Shown: positions 7,334 through 16,059, counted from the first letter of the stretch. The stretch: DNA of 64,000 nucleotides from Lachnocurva sp045579705 (GCA_045579705.1 JAZNMP010000035.1:13481-77480), one strand, 5' to 3'. The notes: generated from the sequence alone by a model not told the origin. Program-made: numbers and translations.

Positions 7334-7798
7334 GTGAATAGAAAATATCTTAAAGTCTTAAGCGTATTCTTAGTGCTGATTTTAGTCACAGGATGTACTA
7401 GCAAAAAAGATTCTTCGGATGCTAAAAAAGAAAAAGAACTTAATCGATTAAATTCAAATTTTGTTTTGATGAGTATTGAAGATGTAAATAGTATTGTCGA
7501 AGGTGTTAGTGAAGTTAAGATTACTATTAATAATTATGAAAAAAAGTCGATTACGTTTGGACAGGATTATTTGTTACAAAAATATACCGAGGGTAGATGG
7601 GAGGATGTTCCACTTGCATATTCGGTATTAGACTTTAGGTATGTGGTAGAGCCTCAAAAAGCCTGTACATATACATGTGAATTTGAGACTCGATTAGAAA
7701 GTGGAAAATATCGTCTCATTAAGAATTATAATATAGATAATCAAATTGAACTCGGTACTAAAGAGATATCTGTCGAGTTTAATGTAAAAAAGAGGTAA
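7334..7798 (+). CDS. Lipoprotein, possible Ig-like (Big_14-type) domain
   Basis: I chose GTG at 7334 because GAGG lies 7 bases upstream and the protein then begins with a proper lipoprotein signal (MNRKYLKVL..., lipobox LVTGC, Cys at ~residue 19). The longer frame runs into gdhA. The mature part (~135 residues) is beta-rich: an N-terminal charged linker, then NNYEKKSITFGQDYLLQKYTEG-type strands and ESGKYRLIKNY. The order tyr-Gly-lle-lys / dGrWedvp / Pg..sGkYRlik resembles the Ig-like Big_14 family. The match is by eye and only moderate. The protein should sit on the outer face of the membrane. An insertion sequence lies a few bases after its stop. Function unknown. Confidence 0.65.
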   Translation: MNRKYLKVLSVFLVLILVTGCTSKKDSSDAKKEKELNRLNSNFVLMSIEDVNSIVEGVSEVKITINNYEKKSITFGQDYLLQKYTEGRWEDVPLAYSVLDFRYVVEPQKACTYTCEFETRLESGKYRLIKNYNIDNQIELGTKEISVEFNVKKR

Positions 7799-7882
7799 TA
7801 ACAAAAAATGGATGTCAACCTTTGAAATGATATGCTCCCTGTCAAGTAGACAGGATAAATATCTAAAATGAGTGCTTAGAGA

Positions 7883-7918
7883 ATGACCATACTTCGTATG
7901 AGGTATGGTCATTTTTCT
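7883..7918 (+). terminator. Terminator hairpin inside the IS end
   Basis: AATGACCATAC and GTATGGTCATT form an 11-bp stem followed by TTTTTCT on the + strand. It would stop outside transcription from reading antisense through the transposase genes, and also end the lipoprotein transcript. Confidence 0.7.
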
Positions 7919-8882
7919 ATGCACACCATTTCTCTTTGTATTTATTGATTCGCTTGTTTTCTGGAATAGGATATTCTGTAGGATTTACAGCAGATAAAGC
8001 TTCCATTCTTACTTCAAGCGGAGTTTTACAGTTATAGCGTTCTTGTATGCGTTCTTCTGCATAAAACCTTAGATAATCTTTGATTGCAAATCTCAGTGAG
8101 GCTTCGTCTATGATTTCATATAAAGCATACATCTCAGATTTGATGATTCCCCAAAAACCTTCTGTTGGCCCGTTGTCAATGCAATGACCTACTCTCGACA
8201 TTGATTGTTGCATACCTTGATTATCAAGTTTTCTTTGAAAGACTTTACTTGTGTATTGAAAACCTCTATCGCTATGAAAGATAGGTTTTGCATCGGGATT
8301 TGTAATAATAGCTTTATCAAATGTTTTAAATACCAATCTATTATCATTTCTTGAACTAATAATGTACGAAACAGGATATCTATCGTATAAATCGATGATG
8401 GCACTTAAATATAGTTTTTTCTTTTCACCCGGTATTTTAAATTCGGTTACATCTGTTGCCCATTTTTGATTTGGTGCAGTTGCATAGAAATCTCTTTGAA
8501 GAATGTTTTCAGCTACAGCCTGTGGTGTTGAAGATAAATATTTTTTCTTTTTCTTTCTGATAACAGAATGAACATTTAACTTCTTCATTATCCTATGAAC
8601 ACGTTTTTTATTATAATTCGTGTGATTAAAATGATTGATCCAAGAGGTCATTCTTCGATAGCCTAAGATATGATTAAAACGCTCATCATACTCTTTAATA
8701 AGATTTGCTAGTTCAATATTTTCCTGTTCTTGAATAGGTATTTCTCTATGCAACCATTTATAATAAGCAGCTCTTGAAACAGATAAATGCTTACACATCC
8801 AGTTAATACTCCAGCCTTTGTTTTCATAAAAGTATTTAATTGCCATATACTTTGATTCATAGCGTTGTTTGCCGAGCCTCAC
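7917..8882 (-). CDS. IS3-family transposase OrfB (DDE integrase domain)
   Basis: The catalytic half of the transposase: cuts and joins element ends by DDE chemistry. After an N-terminal HTH_21-type region (SWINHFNHTNYNKKRVHRIM) comes the rve core with the three acidic residues in WATDVTEF, FHSDRGFQYTS and NGPTEGFWGIIKSEM, the last two separated by about 35 residues as in IS3. At 321 residues it is full length. It starts at GTG overlapping the orfA stop by four bases (GTGA) and lies in the -1 frame relative to orfA. The frame is open upstream into an A7 tract at 8903-8909, so an OrfAB fusion made by -1 frameshifting is likely; IS150-type elements do this. Confidence 0.93.
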   Translation of the reverse strand: MRLGKQRYESKYMAIKYFYENKGWSINWMCKHLSVSRAAYYKWLHREIPIQEQENIELANLIKEYDERFNHILGYRRMTSWINHFNHTNYNKKRVHRIMKKLNVHSVIRKKKKKYLSSTPQAVAENILQRDFYATAPNQKWATDVTEFKIPGEKKKLYLSAIIDLYDRYPVSYIISSRNDNRLVFKTFDKAIITNPDAKPIFHSDRGFQYTSKVFQRKLDNQGMQQSMSRVGHCIDNGPTEGFWGIIKSEMYALYEIIDEASLRFAIKDYLRFYAEERIQERYNCKTPLEVRMEALSAVNPTEYPIPENKRINKYKEKWCA

Positions 8883-9553
8883 ATCCCTTCGAATTCTTTC
8901 ACTTTTTTTAATAATTGTACCAACATGTCATTTTCTTCTAACTGACGCTTAAGTCGTTTGTTTTCTCTTCGAAGACGTTCTAATTCATCTACTTCATCAT
9001 CAGTTTTATGACGACCACGTTTATCAGACAATCCTTCTTCACCAGTAGCATCATATTTTCTAACCCATGAATACACTTGGCTGTATGAGACATCATACAG
9101 GCTAGCGGTACCTTTATAATCTTTGTTATGCGACAAGCAGTATTCGACGATTTCTTTATGCTCTTCAAATGTGGTTTTTCTTTTTGACTCTGCCATGTAG
9201 ACCTCTCTATTAGGAAAATAATCCTTCAATAAATTAGTCTCATTATAGCATTTAATCCAATTCCACAAGACTTGATTAGCTGATATACAATACTTAGCGA
9301 CTATTTCATCTATTGAGAGCGTCCCTGAAAGATATAGCTCTACGCATTGCTGCTTAAATTCAAGTGAATAGGCCTTGTTACCAACATGATTTGCGAAAGC
9401 TTCAATACCTTGTTCTTTATATCTTAAAGCCCACTTTCGAACTGTGTAAGCAGCGACACCATATTTCTTGGATAACTCAATTGAAGACTCTCCATTTAAA
9501 AACAATTTTGATACCATTTCTCTAAACTCTGGAGTAAATGGGGATTTTGACAT
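8879..9553 (-). CDS. IS3-family transposase OrfA (DNA binding)
   Basis: DNA-binding half of the transposase. It carries two to three helix-turn-helix repeats (PFTPEFREMVSKLFL..., YSLEFKQQCVELYLSG..., TTFEEHKEIVEYCLS...) and a C-terminal leucine-zipper-like coiled coil (DELERLRRENKRLKRQLEE), as in IS150-group OrfA. At 224 residues it is long for OrfA, but normal for the variants with doubled HTH. It has AAGGAGG 7 bases before its ATG at the right end of the element. Near its 3' end the codons TTA AAA AAA GTG include A7G, a known type of slippery site. It is translated together with orfB. Confidence 0.9.
   Translation of the reverse strand: MSKSPFTPEFREMVSKLFLNGESSIELSKKYGVAAYTVRKWALRYKEQGIEAFANHVGNKAYSLEFKQQCVELYLSGTLSIDEIVAKYCISANQVLWNWIKCYNETNLLKDYFPNREVYMAESKRKTTFEEHKEIVEYCLSHNKDYKGTASLYDVSYSQVYSWVRKYDATGEEGLSDKRGRHKTDDEVDELERLRRENKRLKRQLEENDMLVQLLKKVKEFEGM
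8902..8909 (-). promoter_or_regulatory. Candidate -1 frameshift site (A7G) of the IS
   Basis: On the reverse strand AAAAAAAG lies ten codons before the orfA stop, in phase so that a -1 slip on A-AAA-AAA enters the orfB frame, which is open across this region. This is the arrangement used by IS150 and IS911 to make OrfAB. Confidence 0.6.
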
Positions 9554-9667
9554 AAAAAACCTCCTTAAGTAGATTTGGTTATTTACCTTGTCTACCTAAG
9601 GAGGAGCATATCACTTTTTTCAAAGGTGGCATCCATTTTTGTACTTTTGTTATCGATTATTTAGATC

Positions 9668-11734
9668 TTAAAGCTTGAATCTGCCAACGATGCCAGATAG
9701 TTTTTCTGCGACGTCATTCTGATTCTTTGCCATGGTTGAAACTTCGCTAACTGTATCGGATACGTTGTTTACTGTTTCTGTTACCTCAGAAGAACTTGTT
9801 GCAGTATCCTGAGCTGATTCGGCTATGGACTGTACAGCGTAGTTAACTTCATCCATAGTTCTGTTTATGGATTCGACCATTTCTGTAATCTTTTCGAAGA
9901 GATTACCGAACATTTGAGCATCGTCTCCGTACTGTTGACCGACTCCGACAAACTTGTCATAGTCTGGAGTTACAGTTTCCTGTAAGAAATTGAGTAACTC
10001 AGAAGCGCTTGAGTTTAGTGAAGCGAAGGCTTCCTGAACACCTGCGATAGTTTCATTAATCTTATCAACTGTGCCTGCTGTTTCAGTTGCTAGTTTACTG
10101 ATTTCGGTAGCAACTACAGCAAAGCCTCGTCCCTGCTCACCAGCTCTGGCTGCTTCGATGGATGCGTTCAGAGATAGTAGGGTGATCTGATCAGCAATTT
10201 CTGAGATATAATTTGCAAGATTACCGATTTCGTTTACGACTTCAGCTTTCTTTCTGGCAACTTCAAAGTCATTTCCTCTGGTTTCTACGATTGAAATGGC
10301 GTTGTCATAAGCCTTCTTGCTAGAACTTTCTATTTCAGCGGCACGAGATTTAATTTCTGAAATCTGTCCCACAGTGCTCTGAACCTCATCGTTTAGTACA
10401 CTGATAGAGTCGCTTACCTCAGCTACTGATGCACTTACTTCTTCTGTTGCAGCACCTGTGTTTGTCATAGCGTCATTGACCTGAAGCATATTTGACTGGA
10501 TGCTTTCGAAACGTGTACTTAGTTCATTTGCAACTCGGCTCATTTGTTCGCTGGTGTTATTTACCTCAGAAGAACCTTCAGAAATCTTTGTGATTACGTC
10601 TTTGTTGCTTTCAAACATTTCATTAAGGGATCCACTCATCTGTCCGATTTCATCATTTCTCTTTGAAGAAATCTTGTCTGTTGTAAAGTCTCCGCTTGCG
10701 AGGTGCATAGCAAATTCTTTGACAGAAGAAATAGATTTAGCAATTCCGTTTACTAGTAATAGTACTACAATTACGCAAATGAGTAAGGCGATTACCGCGA
10801 TAGAAGTCATGATACGGATTAATCTATGAACTGGCTGAGATAGCTCGCTCTGAGGCATCTGAATCATAAGTTTCCAATCTACACCTGGTAACGTTGAATA
10901 ATACAGATTGTATTTTTCTTTACCATCTTTAAAGGATGTAGTTCCGTGATTCTTATTTAATACATCTTTAGCAGCGGTTGCTAATGATTTGTTGGAATCT
11001 GCTGTTATCTTTATAGATTTAGATACTTTCTTTGAATCTTTAGTATAGAGGTATACTCCAGATTTAGTAGTAAGCATAGCAGTACCCTGTTCACCAACTT
11101 TTATTGATGAAACGATATCGTGAACAGTTCCTAGAACGATATCAGCAGTTACGCAACCCAAGTACTTTCCCTCTTTATAGATAGGAGCAACACATGTAGA
11201 CATAATAGTTCCGGAGGTTTCGTCATAATATGGATCTGTTATGGAAGCTTTTCCATCTTCGAGTTTTTTTGAAATCTGATAGTATTCCTGTGAGAAGTAA
11301 TCATATTCTTCGTTACTATAATCATAAGTCTCGACGATTTCATTTCCATCTTTGTACCAATATGGTCCCATGTATTTCTGGGATGGATCATAGACGTTGG
11401 GTTCGAACCAAATACCACAGCCACTTAGAATGTCAGATTTTAGAACTGTTGCTGAAAATACATTTTTGTACTCTTCCATAGATGTCGTGGTATAAGTACC
11501 TGAAACACTATTAGCCAGATTTAATGCTGTGGAACGAACTACATCCAAATTGGCGTTGATTTCGTTCATATTAGAATTTAATTCTGCCTGCATAGTGTCT
11601 TGAATCTGTTTGTTAATGATGTTTCTACTGGTAATAGCAGAGACAACAGTCAGAAACAGCATTGCGATGATGATAAATGGCAGGATTGAACCTAGCATTT
11701 TTAAACGTAAGCTTCCACTTTTTCCTTTATTCAT
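9668..11734 (-). CDS. Methyl-accepting chemotaxis protein with dCache sensor
   Basis: Transmembrane receptor that signals to CheA/CheW. Order of parts: membrane segment ~residues 13-35; a double-Cache-type extracellular domain ~40-300 (IWFEPNVYDPSQ, DPYYDETSGTIMSTCVAPIYKEGKYLGCVTADI); membrane segment ~305-327; HAMP ~330-380; then the long cytoplasmic coiled coil. The signalling tip is ISEIADQITLLSLNAS followed by IEAARAGEQGRGFAVVATEI. It differs slightly from the common QTNLLALNAA form. At 688 residues it is full length. AAAGGAGG lies 5 bases before the ATG. Cache domains usually bind small ligands such as amino or organic acids; the ligand here is unknown. No flagellar or che genes are nearby. 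Confidence 0.92.
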   Translation of the reverse strand: MNKGKSGSLRLKMLGSILPFIIIAMLFLTVVSAITSRNIINKQIQDTMQAELNSNMNEINANLDVVRSTALNLANSVSGTYTTTSMEEYKNVFSATVLKSDILSGCGIWFEPNVYDPSQKYMGPYWYKDGNEIVETYDYSNEEYDYFSQEYYQISKKLEDGKASITDPYYDETSGTIMSTCVAPIYKEGKYLGCVTADIVLGTVHDIVSSIKVGEQGTAMLTTKSGVYLYTKDSKKVSKSIKITADSNKSLATAAKDVLNKNHGTTSFKDGKEKYNLYYSTLPGVDWKLMIQMPQSELSQPVHRLIRIMTSIAVIALLICVIVVLLLVNGIAKSISSVKEFAMHLASGDFTTDKISSKRNDEIGQMSGSLNEMFESNKDVITKISEGSSEVNNTSEQMSRVANELSTRFESIQSNMLQVNDAMTNTGAATEEVSASVAEVSDSISVLNDEVQSTVGQISEIKSRAAEIESSSKKAYDNAISIVETRGNDFEVARKKAEVVNEIGNLANYISEIADQITLLSLNASIEAARAGEQGRGFAVVATEISKLATETAGTVDKINETIAGVQEAFASLNSSASELLNFLQETVTPDYDKFVGVGQQYGDDAQMFGNLFEKITEMVESINRTMDEVNYAVQSIAESAQDTATSSSEVTETVNNVSDTVSEVSTMAKNQNDVAEKLSGIVGRFKL

Positions 11735-11834
11735 AGCAACCTCCTTTGATTCGTAAATCTATTTTTAATTATAAAGTAAAAGTATAGAAAAAATAGGGGT
11801 TAATGGGATAGTTTATGGAAAATTTAGAAAAACA

Positions 11835-11862
11835 TTGCTAAAAAATAAAAAAAGTATAAAAT
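11835..11862 (+). promoter_or_regulatory. Putative promoter of the first ABC cassette
   Basis: TTGCTA (11835-11840) and TAAAAT (11857-11862) with a 16-base spacer lie about 100 bases before the ATG at 11964. Between them and the gene is a perfect 14-base palindrome, CTGATAATTATCAG at 11929-11942, which could be an operator or mRNA hairpin. AT-rich sequence makes chance matches likely. Confidence 0.4.
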
Positions 11863-11963
11863 TGTATTAAGGATAATTTCTTGGTGGCTATGTGCGTGTC
11901 GACAAGAAGTTTAGGATGAAGATGATGACTGATAATTATCAGAAGATAAATTAGGGTGTTTAC

Positions 11964-12642
11964 ATGAAAAAAACATATTATATTTGCGTTAATAATACTT
12001 GTAGCAATCATCATTTCCGGATTTGCGTTTGAAAAGAATACAGGTTTTTTTAGGACATTTTGTAATAAGGGGAGTTTTAAAGAAGTTTCAAATGCAAAAG
12101 AAACCGAGGAGCGGAAAGAAAAATGGAATAAAAAATATCCTAAGCTATGTTATGGCTTTCAGGTTTTAGAGAAGGGTGAGGTCGCTTCATTAAACGATTT
12201 ACAATTTAGAATTAATAGCGCGTATATTACTAGAAAAAGACCAGATATGGATAATTTGAAATATAGCAGTTTGGTGGAATTTGATGAGAACGATTTGCTA
12301 AAAAATCATCCGCAGATGTTAGTTATTAATATAACTATTAAATCGTCTAAGAGTAATTTTGGCCTTACTTCCCCATTTATTGTTGGTTTGCCGCAAGGTA
12401 CAGAATTTATTGGTTCAACGTATTACAACGGTAAAAGTGCTGAGGAACTTAGTGGTCATGATGTATTTGCTGACGATTTGAAAAAAAATGAAGAAATAAC
12501 AACAGATATTGCATATGTAATTTTTGATAAAAAATATAAAGAGAACACAGATTTATTTTTTGGAGTTTCAAGTTATTGGCCATATTCAGGAGCTTCGGCT
12601 GACGAGTGCAAATTGATACATTTTGTTCCAGAAATAAGGTGA
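11964..12642 (+). pseudogene. Membrane-anchored extracytoplasmic protein, frameshifted in an A7 tract
   Basis: The ATG at 11964 is followed by seven A (11967-11973). Read as is, translation stops after about 22 codons. With one A fewer, the frame continues without a stop to 12642 and gives MKKHIIFALIILVAIIISG..., a clear N-terminal membrane anchor or signal, joined to a 131-residue open frame starting at 12247. The full product would be ~225 residues, with a beta-rich outer domain (FQVLEKGEVASLNDLQF...). Possible causes are a disabling mutation, phase variation, rescue by transcriptional slippage, or a sequencing error. It is the first gene of an ABC cassette and resembles the single-anchor protein at 14718 in layout. 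Function unknown. Confidence 0.7.
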
Positions 12643-12644
12643 AT

Positions 12645-13427
12645 ATGAAAGAAATATTTAAACTAGAAATGAGAAGACAAAAACAGTTGAAATTGACTTG
12701 GCTGATTTTGGGGATAATTATCTTAGACGGTTTATGGATGTATATATCAGATTTTTTTTGGGGAATGCCCAGATATAATCCAGTACAGAATGCGTATATT
12801 CACTGGTTTGGTTGTTGCTCGTGGAATGTGCAGACTTATTGGTTTTATTTTGTCTTTTCTTTAATTGTTGTTGTTCCGGTGGTGTTTACATATGGTAGAG
12901 ATCTAAAATGCGGGTATTATAATCAGCTTATTATAAAGGCAGGCAGGAAAGAGTATATAAAAGGAAAAGGATTACAGGTTTTTGGAGTTGGATTCTTGAT
13001 GGTTGTTGTTTCTTTATTATTTTTATTTTTGTTATCTTTTCTTATTTATCCCGCAGTTGTTCCAGATCCATGTGGAGGTTTTGGTCCAGATACACAGAGC
13101 TATTTTTGCGGATTCTATTATGAACATCCGTTTATATACAATATTATTTATATTCTAGTTGATGGTTTTTTTGCCGGAGCAATTGCGTTGTGGGCGTGTG
13201 CACTGGTTAATCTATATAAGAATGCATTTGAAGCAGCAGTTACTCCTTTTATTGTTACGTATGTGGTTTATACTGTGTCAAATTTAAAAGGTGATTATTC
13301 TTTATCGGCGCATTATTTTCTGTGTCCTGGAAGCGGCTTTTGTAATGTCTTTTCGGTGTGTATATATGTTTTTGTTATTCTTTCGAGTGTAATTGCGTGG
13401 AAAGTGACATCTTTAAAACATGATTGA
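12645..13427 (+). CDS. ABC-2-like membrane permease
   Basis: The start at ATG 12645 follows AAGGTG and lies 2 bases after the previous stop; a longer frame from 12606 has no ribosome site. The ~260-residue product has about six hydrophobic segments (near residues 16-34, 67-88, 108-133, 160-185, 195-212 and 230-250), in the layout of ABC-2 permeases that partner small ATPases. There are no sharp motifs. It overlaps the next permease gene by 8 bases and the ATPase gene follows, so a transporter built from two different permease subunits is the likely product. Such sets often give self-immunity or resistance to peptide antibiotics; that is inference here. Confidence 0.7.
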   Translation: MKEIFKLEMRRQKQLKLTWLILGIIILDGLWMYISDFFWGMPRYNPVQNAYIHWFGCCSWNVQTYWFYFVFSLIVVVPVVFTYGRDLKCGYYNQLIIKAGRKEYIKGKGLQVFGVGFLMVVVSLLFLFLLSFLIYPAVVPDPCGGFGPDTQSYFCGFYYEHPFIYNIIYILVDGFFAGAIALWACALVNLYKNAFEAAVTPFIVTYVVYTVSNLKGDYSLSAHYFLCPGSGFCNVFSVCIYVFVILSSVIAWKVTSLKHD

Positions 13428-14100
13428 TATAGTTAGGAGTGGGAATACTTCGATTGCGGATTTATATGTTCTCTTAAATTCTAAATTCGTTTATTCGGTT
13501 TTTTTGTCGATTTTTCTTTTTTTGATAATAGAGCTATATAAAAGAAAGAAGCTTTTTATGGATGAAAACTACGTTTGGAAGTCTAAATCCAAAAAAGTGT
13601 GGATGTTAAAGAGAATAAAAGTACTTATATATTTAATAATTTTACATACGATGTTTATCATGGTGCTTCCGATGATATGGTATTTGTTATCTGGTTGCAG
13701 GCTTATAAATTGGGAATCATGGATAAGCGTTTACGCGCAAAAAACAGAAAGTGTAAATGAATCAATATCTATAGTTGATGTGGTATGTGTGGTAGCTGTT
13801 TTTAATGTGTTAAGAGGGCTTTATTGTGTTCTGATATATGAAATATTAAAGACCTTTTTTGATAGCAAGATTTTGACATATGTGTGTTTGATAGCTGTAT
13901 GTATGTTTGATGATTACTCTGAACAAGTGCCGGTTCATGGGGTTATATATTATAGTGATTTAAGCTATACAGGATGGAATTGTGAATCAGTTCTGTTGAG
14001 GTTACTGATAATAATTGCGTTCATTATAGTTGAGGGAATTGTATTGAGTGTGATTACTAGAAGGCGAGAGTGGTTAGATAATGAAGGTTTCTGTAAATAA
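13420..14100 (+). CDS. Second membrane protein of ABC cassette
   Basis: A 226-residue hydrophobic protein with about five membrane segments (residues ~22-40, 66-88, 115-140, 155-172 and 192-215) and basic cytoplasmic loops (YKRKKLFMDENYVWKSKSKK). It shares 8 bases with the gene before and 20 bases with the ATPase gene after it, which implies translational coupling. No family is recognised with certainty. Position and topology point to the second permease subunit of the cassette. The sequence is AT-rich compared with the core genes in this window. Confidence 0.65.
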   Translation: MIDIVRSGNTSIADLYVLLNSKFVYSVFLSIFLFLIIELYKRKKLFMDENYVWKSKSKKVWMLKRIKVLIYLIILHTMFIMVLPMIWYLLSGCRLINWESWISVYAQKTESVNESISIVDVVCVVAVFNVLRGLYCVLIYEILKTFFDSKILTYVCLIAVCMFDDYSEQVPVHGVIYYSDLSYTGWNCESVLLRLLIIIAFIIVEGIVLSVITRRREWLDNEGFCK

Positions 14101-14725
14101 TTACACGAAAGCGCTAAACAAAGAGGAAGTTCTTTCAAGTGTAAATGTGACTTTTGAATCAGGAAAGGTAATAGGAATACAAGGGAAAAACGGTTCTGGA
14201 AAAACAATGTTGTTTAGAGCTATTGCTGGATTAATTTTTCCGACAAGTGGATATGTTCAAATAGATGGTAAAACTATAGGAAAAGATATAGAGTTTCCAG
14301 AAAGTCTAGGGCTGTTGTTGGAAACACCCGATTTTGTAGGTGGGTATAATGCATATCAAAATTTGAAAGCTCTTGCGTCTATTAATAATGATGCGGATGA
14401 TGAGATGATTTATCAAATAATATCAGACTTAGGGTTGGAGGGTAATAATAAGAAATTTAGACAATATTCTTTGGGAATGAAGCAAAAACTTGGAATTGCG
14501 GCAGCTTTTTTAGGGATGCCTCAATTGATACTTTTGGATGAACCAACAAATGCATTAGATGAAGACGGGGTAAAAAGGCTTGAGAGACTAGTTAACAAAG
14601 CAAAAAATGAAGACAGAGTTATTTTGATTTCTTCTCATGACAAAGATGAGCTGAAATTGCTGGCTGATGAAATATATTTAATGCAAAATGGAAAAATAAA
14701 AGAGAAAATAGTTAATTATGAATAA
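14081..14725 (+). CDS. ABC transporter ATPase (CcmA/drug-export type)
   Basis: Cytoplasmic ATPase that powers the cassette's permeases. Walker A is GKNGSGKT (residues ~37-44), the signature is YSLGMKQKL (~128-136), Walker B is LILLDEPTNALD (~151-162) and the switch His is in ISSHDKDEL. The signature SLGMKQ in place of LSGGQ is typical of ATPases for ABC-2 exporters, including peptide-antibiotic resistance systems. At 214 residues it is compact and complete. It overlaps the gene before by 20 bases and the gene after by 8, so the cassette is one operon. Confidence 0.92.
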   Translation: MKVSVNNYTKALNKEEVLSSVNVTFESGKVIGIQGKNGSGKTMLFRAIAGLIFPTSGYVQIDGKTIGKDIEFPESLGLLLETPDFVGGYNAYQNLKALASINNDADDEMIYQIISDLGLEGNNKKFRQYSLGMKQKLGIAAAFLGMPQLILLDEPTNALDEDGVKRLERLVNKAKNEDRVILISSHDKDELKLLADEIYLMQNGKIKEKIVNYE

Positions 14726-15293
14726 GAATAAAAATGTATTTTATGTGATATTGATAATTATTGTTTTTGCAATAGGTGTCGTTCGATTTTTGAACGTGAA
14801 TCTTAAATATCCGGGGTTAGAAAAAAGGAAAGTTGAAAAGCAGACAATGTCGTCGTTCTCAAAAGGGATAGATTTTGAAGTGGAAGGCGCGGAAGTATTT
14901 GAGAATGATGAAGTCTTTAAACATCTTCAAAGTGATTATTATAAAATATGTAAAGAAGAAGGCAGCGATAAAGTAAATCGAAAACTATTTGAAGTCTCAG
15001 TTAGATTTAAAAATAAACTCAATCGAAGTGTAGAAGTTGAATTATATAAACTTCGTATAGAGAATAGTTTTTATTCTAATGCGCTTTGTTTGGATGCGAT
15101 GCAGTTTAACGGTGAAAAGTGCTATTCAACAGTACAACTAGAACCGAATGAATCAAAAACTATAAAAATGGAATATGAGATTTTGAGTGTTCAATTTTCT
15201 GATACGTATTGGAAGCATTTAAAGCTAAATGATTTCTATTTGGTAAATGATGATAAAAGGTATCCAGTTAAGGAGCTATATAAATTGGCATAA
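14718..15293 (+). CDS. Single-anchor extracytoplasmic protein of unknown function
   Basis: 191 residues: an N-terminal membrane segment (~7-25, VFYVILIIIVFAIGVVRFL) and a ~160-residue outer domain rich in beta strands, with phrases such as FEVSVRFKNKLNRSVEVELYKLR and LEPNESKTIKMEYEIL. These read like an Ig-like or DUF4352-type fold that compares conditions outside the membrane. The name of the family is not certain. It begins inside the ATPase gene (8-base overlap). Its layout matches the frameshifted first gene of the cassette, so the cassette seems to hold two such accessory proteins. Confidence 0.65.
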   Translation: MNKNKNVFYVILIIIVFAIGVVRFLNVNLKYPGLEKRKVEKQTMSSFSKGIDFEVEGAEVFENDEVFKHLQSDYYKICKEEGSDKVNRKLFEVSVRFKNKLNRSVEVELYKLRIENSFYSNALCLDAMQFNGEKCYSTVQLEPNESKTIKMEYEILSVQFSDTYWKHLKLNDFYLVNDDKRYPVKELYKLA

Positions 15294-15296
15294 GAA

Positions 15297-16031
15297 ATGA
15301 ATAGATTAAGAAATGAATTTATCAATGTATTTTGTGAACGTTGGAAAAGAGTGGTGCTGACTATATGTATATTGTTTCTTGCTTTGCTTAAACAGTATGA
15401 CAGGATTCATAATAGTTTTATTTGCGATGATGGGTTTAATAACTTGGAAGTATTGAAGCTGTGCATGAAGGGGGTATCGAACTATTATAATCCCGATGTA
15501 GAAGGAATTCCTATCGAGTGGCTGTCTTTTTATATTGCGTGTATTTTGATGGTTTCAGGGATAAGAGATAAGTCAAAGAGTCGATTCTATTATGACGTTA
15601 TTAAGGAAAAAGGTAGAAAAAACTGGTATATAAACAAGGTCATAGATATTTTGATTCTTACTTTTTTCGCTTTTCTTTTATTTGTTTTAGGAGGAAGCAT
15701 TCCTTTTTTATTAAGTGCAAAGATGCTTTCGATTGAAGAACTTAAGCGTTATTTGCTATATATATTAGCGATGTATTTTTCGATAGTATTTATTACATTG
15801 ATACATTTGATTGTCGAATTGTATTGTAATCAAGCGGTTGCAATTATGTTAGATGTGATGATAGTTTTTCTGTCTATGTTTTTACCGGGATTATGGATTC
15901 CTCTTCAGCAAACTATGGCTTTTAGAAATGGAAGTATGTCGTATTTGTTCTTGTTGTGGGATTTATTAGTAGTAGGTATTGTAGTATTTTCGGAGACTAA
16001 GATGATTCTACGTTACGAGTTTTTAAAGTGA
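15297..16031 (+). CDS. Third ABC-2-like membrane protein of the cassette
   Basis: 244 residues with about six membrane segments, a long outer loop after segment one (residues ~40-75) and a basic cytoplasmic loop (DKSKSRFYYDVIKEKGRKNWY) like that of ABC-2 permeases. Segments lie near residues 19-35, 80-95, 115-145, 150-175, 182-203 and 218-235. It lies 3 bases after the previous gene. With 12645 and 13420 this makes three permease-like proteins for one ATPase, an unusual ratio. Either two transporters share the ATPase or one has a regulatory membrane subunit. Confidence 0.6.
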   Translation: MNRLRNEFINVFCERWKRVVLTICILFLALLKQYDRIHNSFICDDGFNNLEVLKLCMKGVSNYYNPDVEGIPIEWLSFYIACILMVSGIRDKSKSRFYYDVIKEKGRKNWYINKVIDILILTFFAFLLFVLGGSIPFLLSAKMLSIEELKRYLLYILAMYFSIVFITLIHLIVELYCNQAVAIMLDVMIVFLSMFLPGLWIPLQQTMAFRNGSMSYLFLLWDLLVVGIVVFSETKMILRYEFLK

Positions 16032-16059
16032 TTTGAAAGAAAGTTATAAAGGGGTGGCT

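Larger units (their letters stand above)
7804..9640 (-). mobile_element. Complete IS3-family insertion sequence (IS150-like)
   Basis: Two transposase genes (orfA 9553-8879, orfB 8882-7917) are bounded by imperfect inverted ends: the left end reads AAAAATGGATGTCAACC and the right end, reversed, AAAAATGGATGCCACC. Both continue with CTTTGAAA, TGATATGCTCC and GTAGACA over about 45 bases. The outer limits are uncertain by a few bases because of the A/T run. I see no clean target-site duplication. The element inserted just after the lipoprotein stop codon, without breaking it or the chemoreceptor gene. Both frames look intact, so it may still move. Confidence 0.88.

Noticed and set aside
7804..9640. 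Target-site duplication of the IS
   Set aside because: Flanking bases do not match in direct orientation; the A/T runs at the ends prevent a sure boundary.
12606..12644. Upstream start of the first permease
   Set aside because: The 13 extra codons overlap the previous gene and have no ribosome site; ATG 12645 has AAGGTG.
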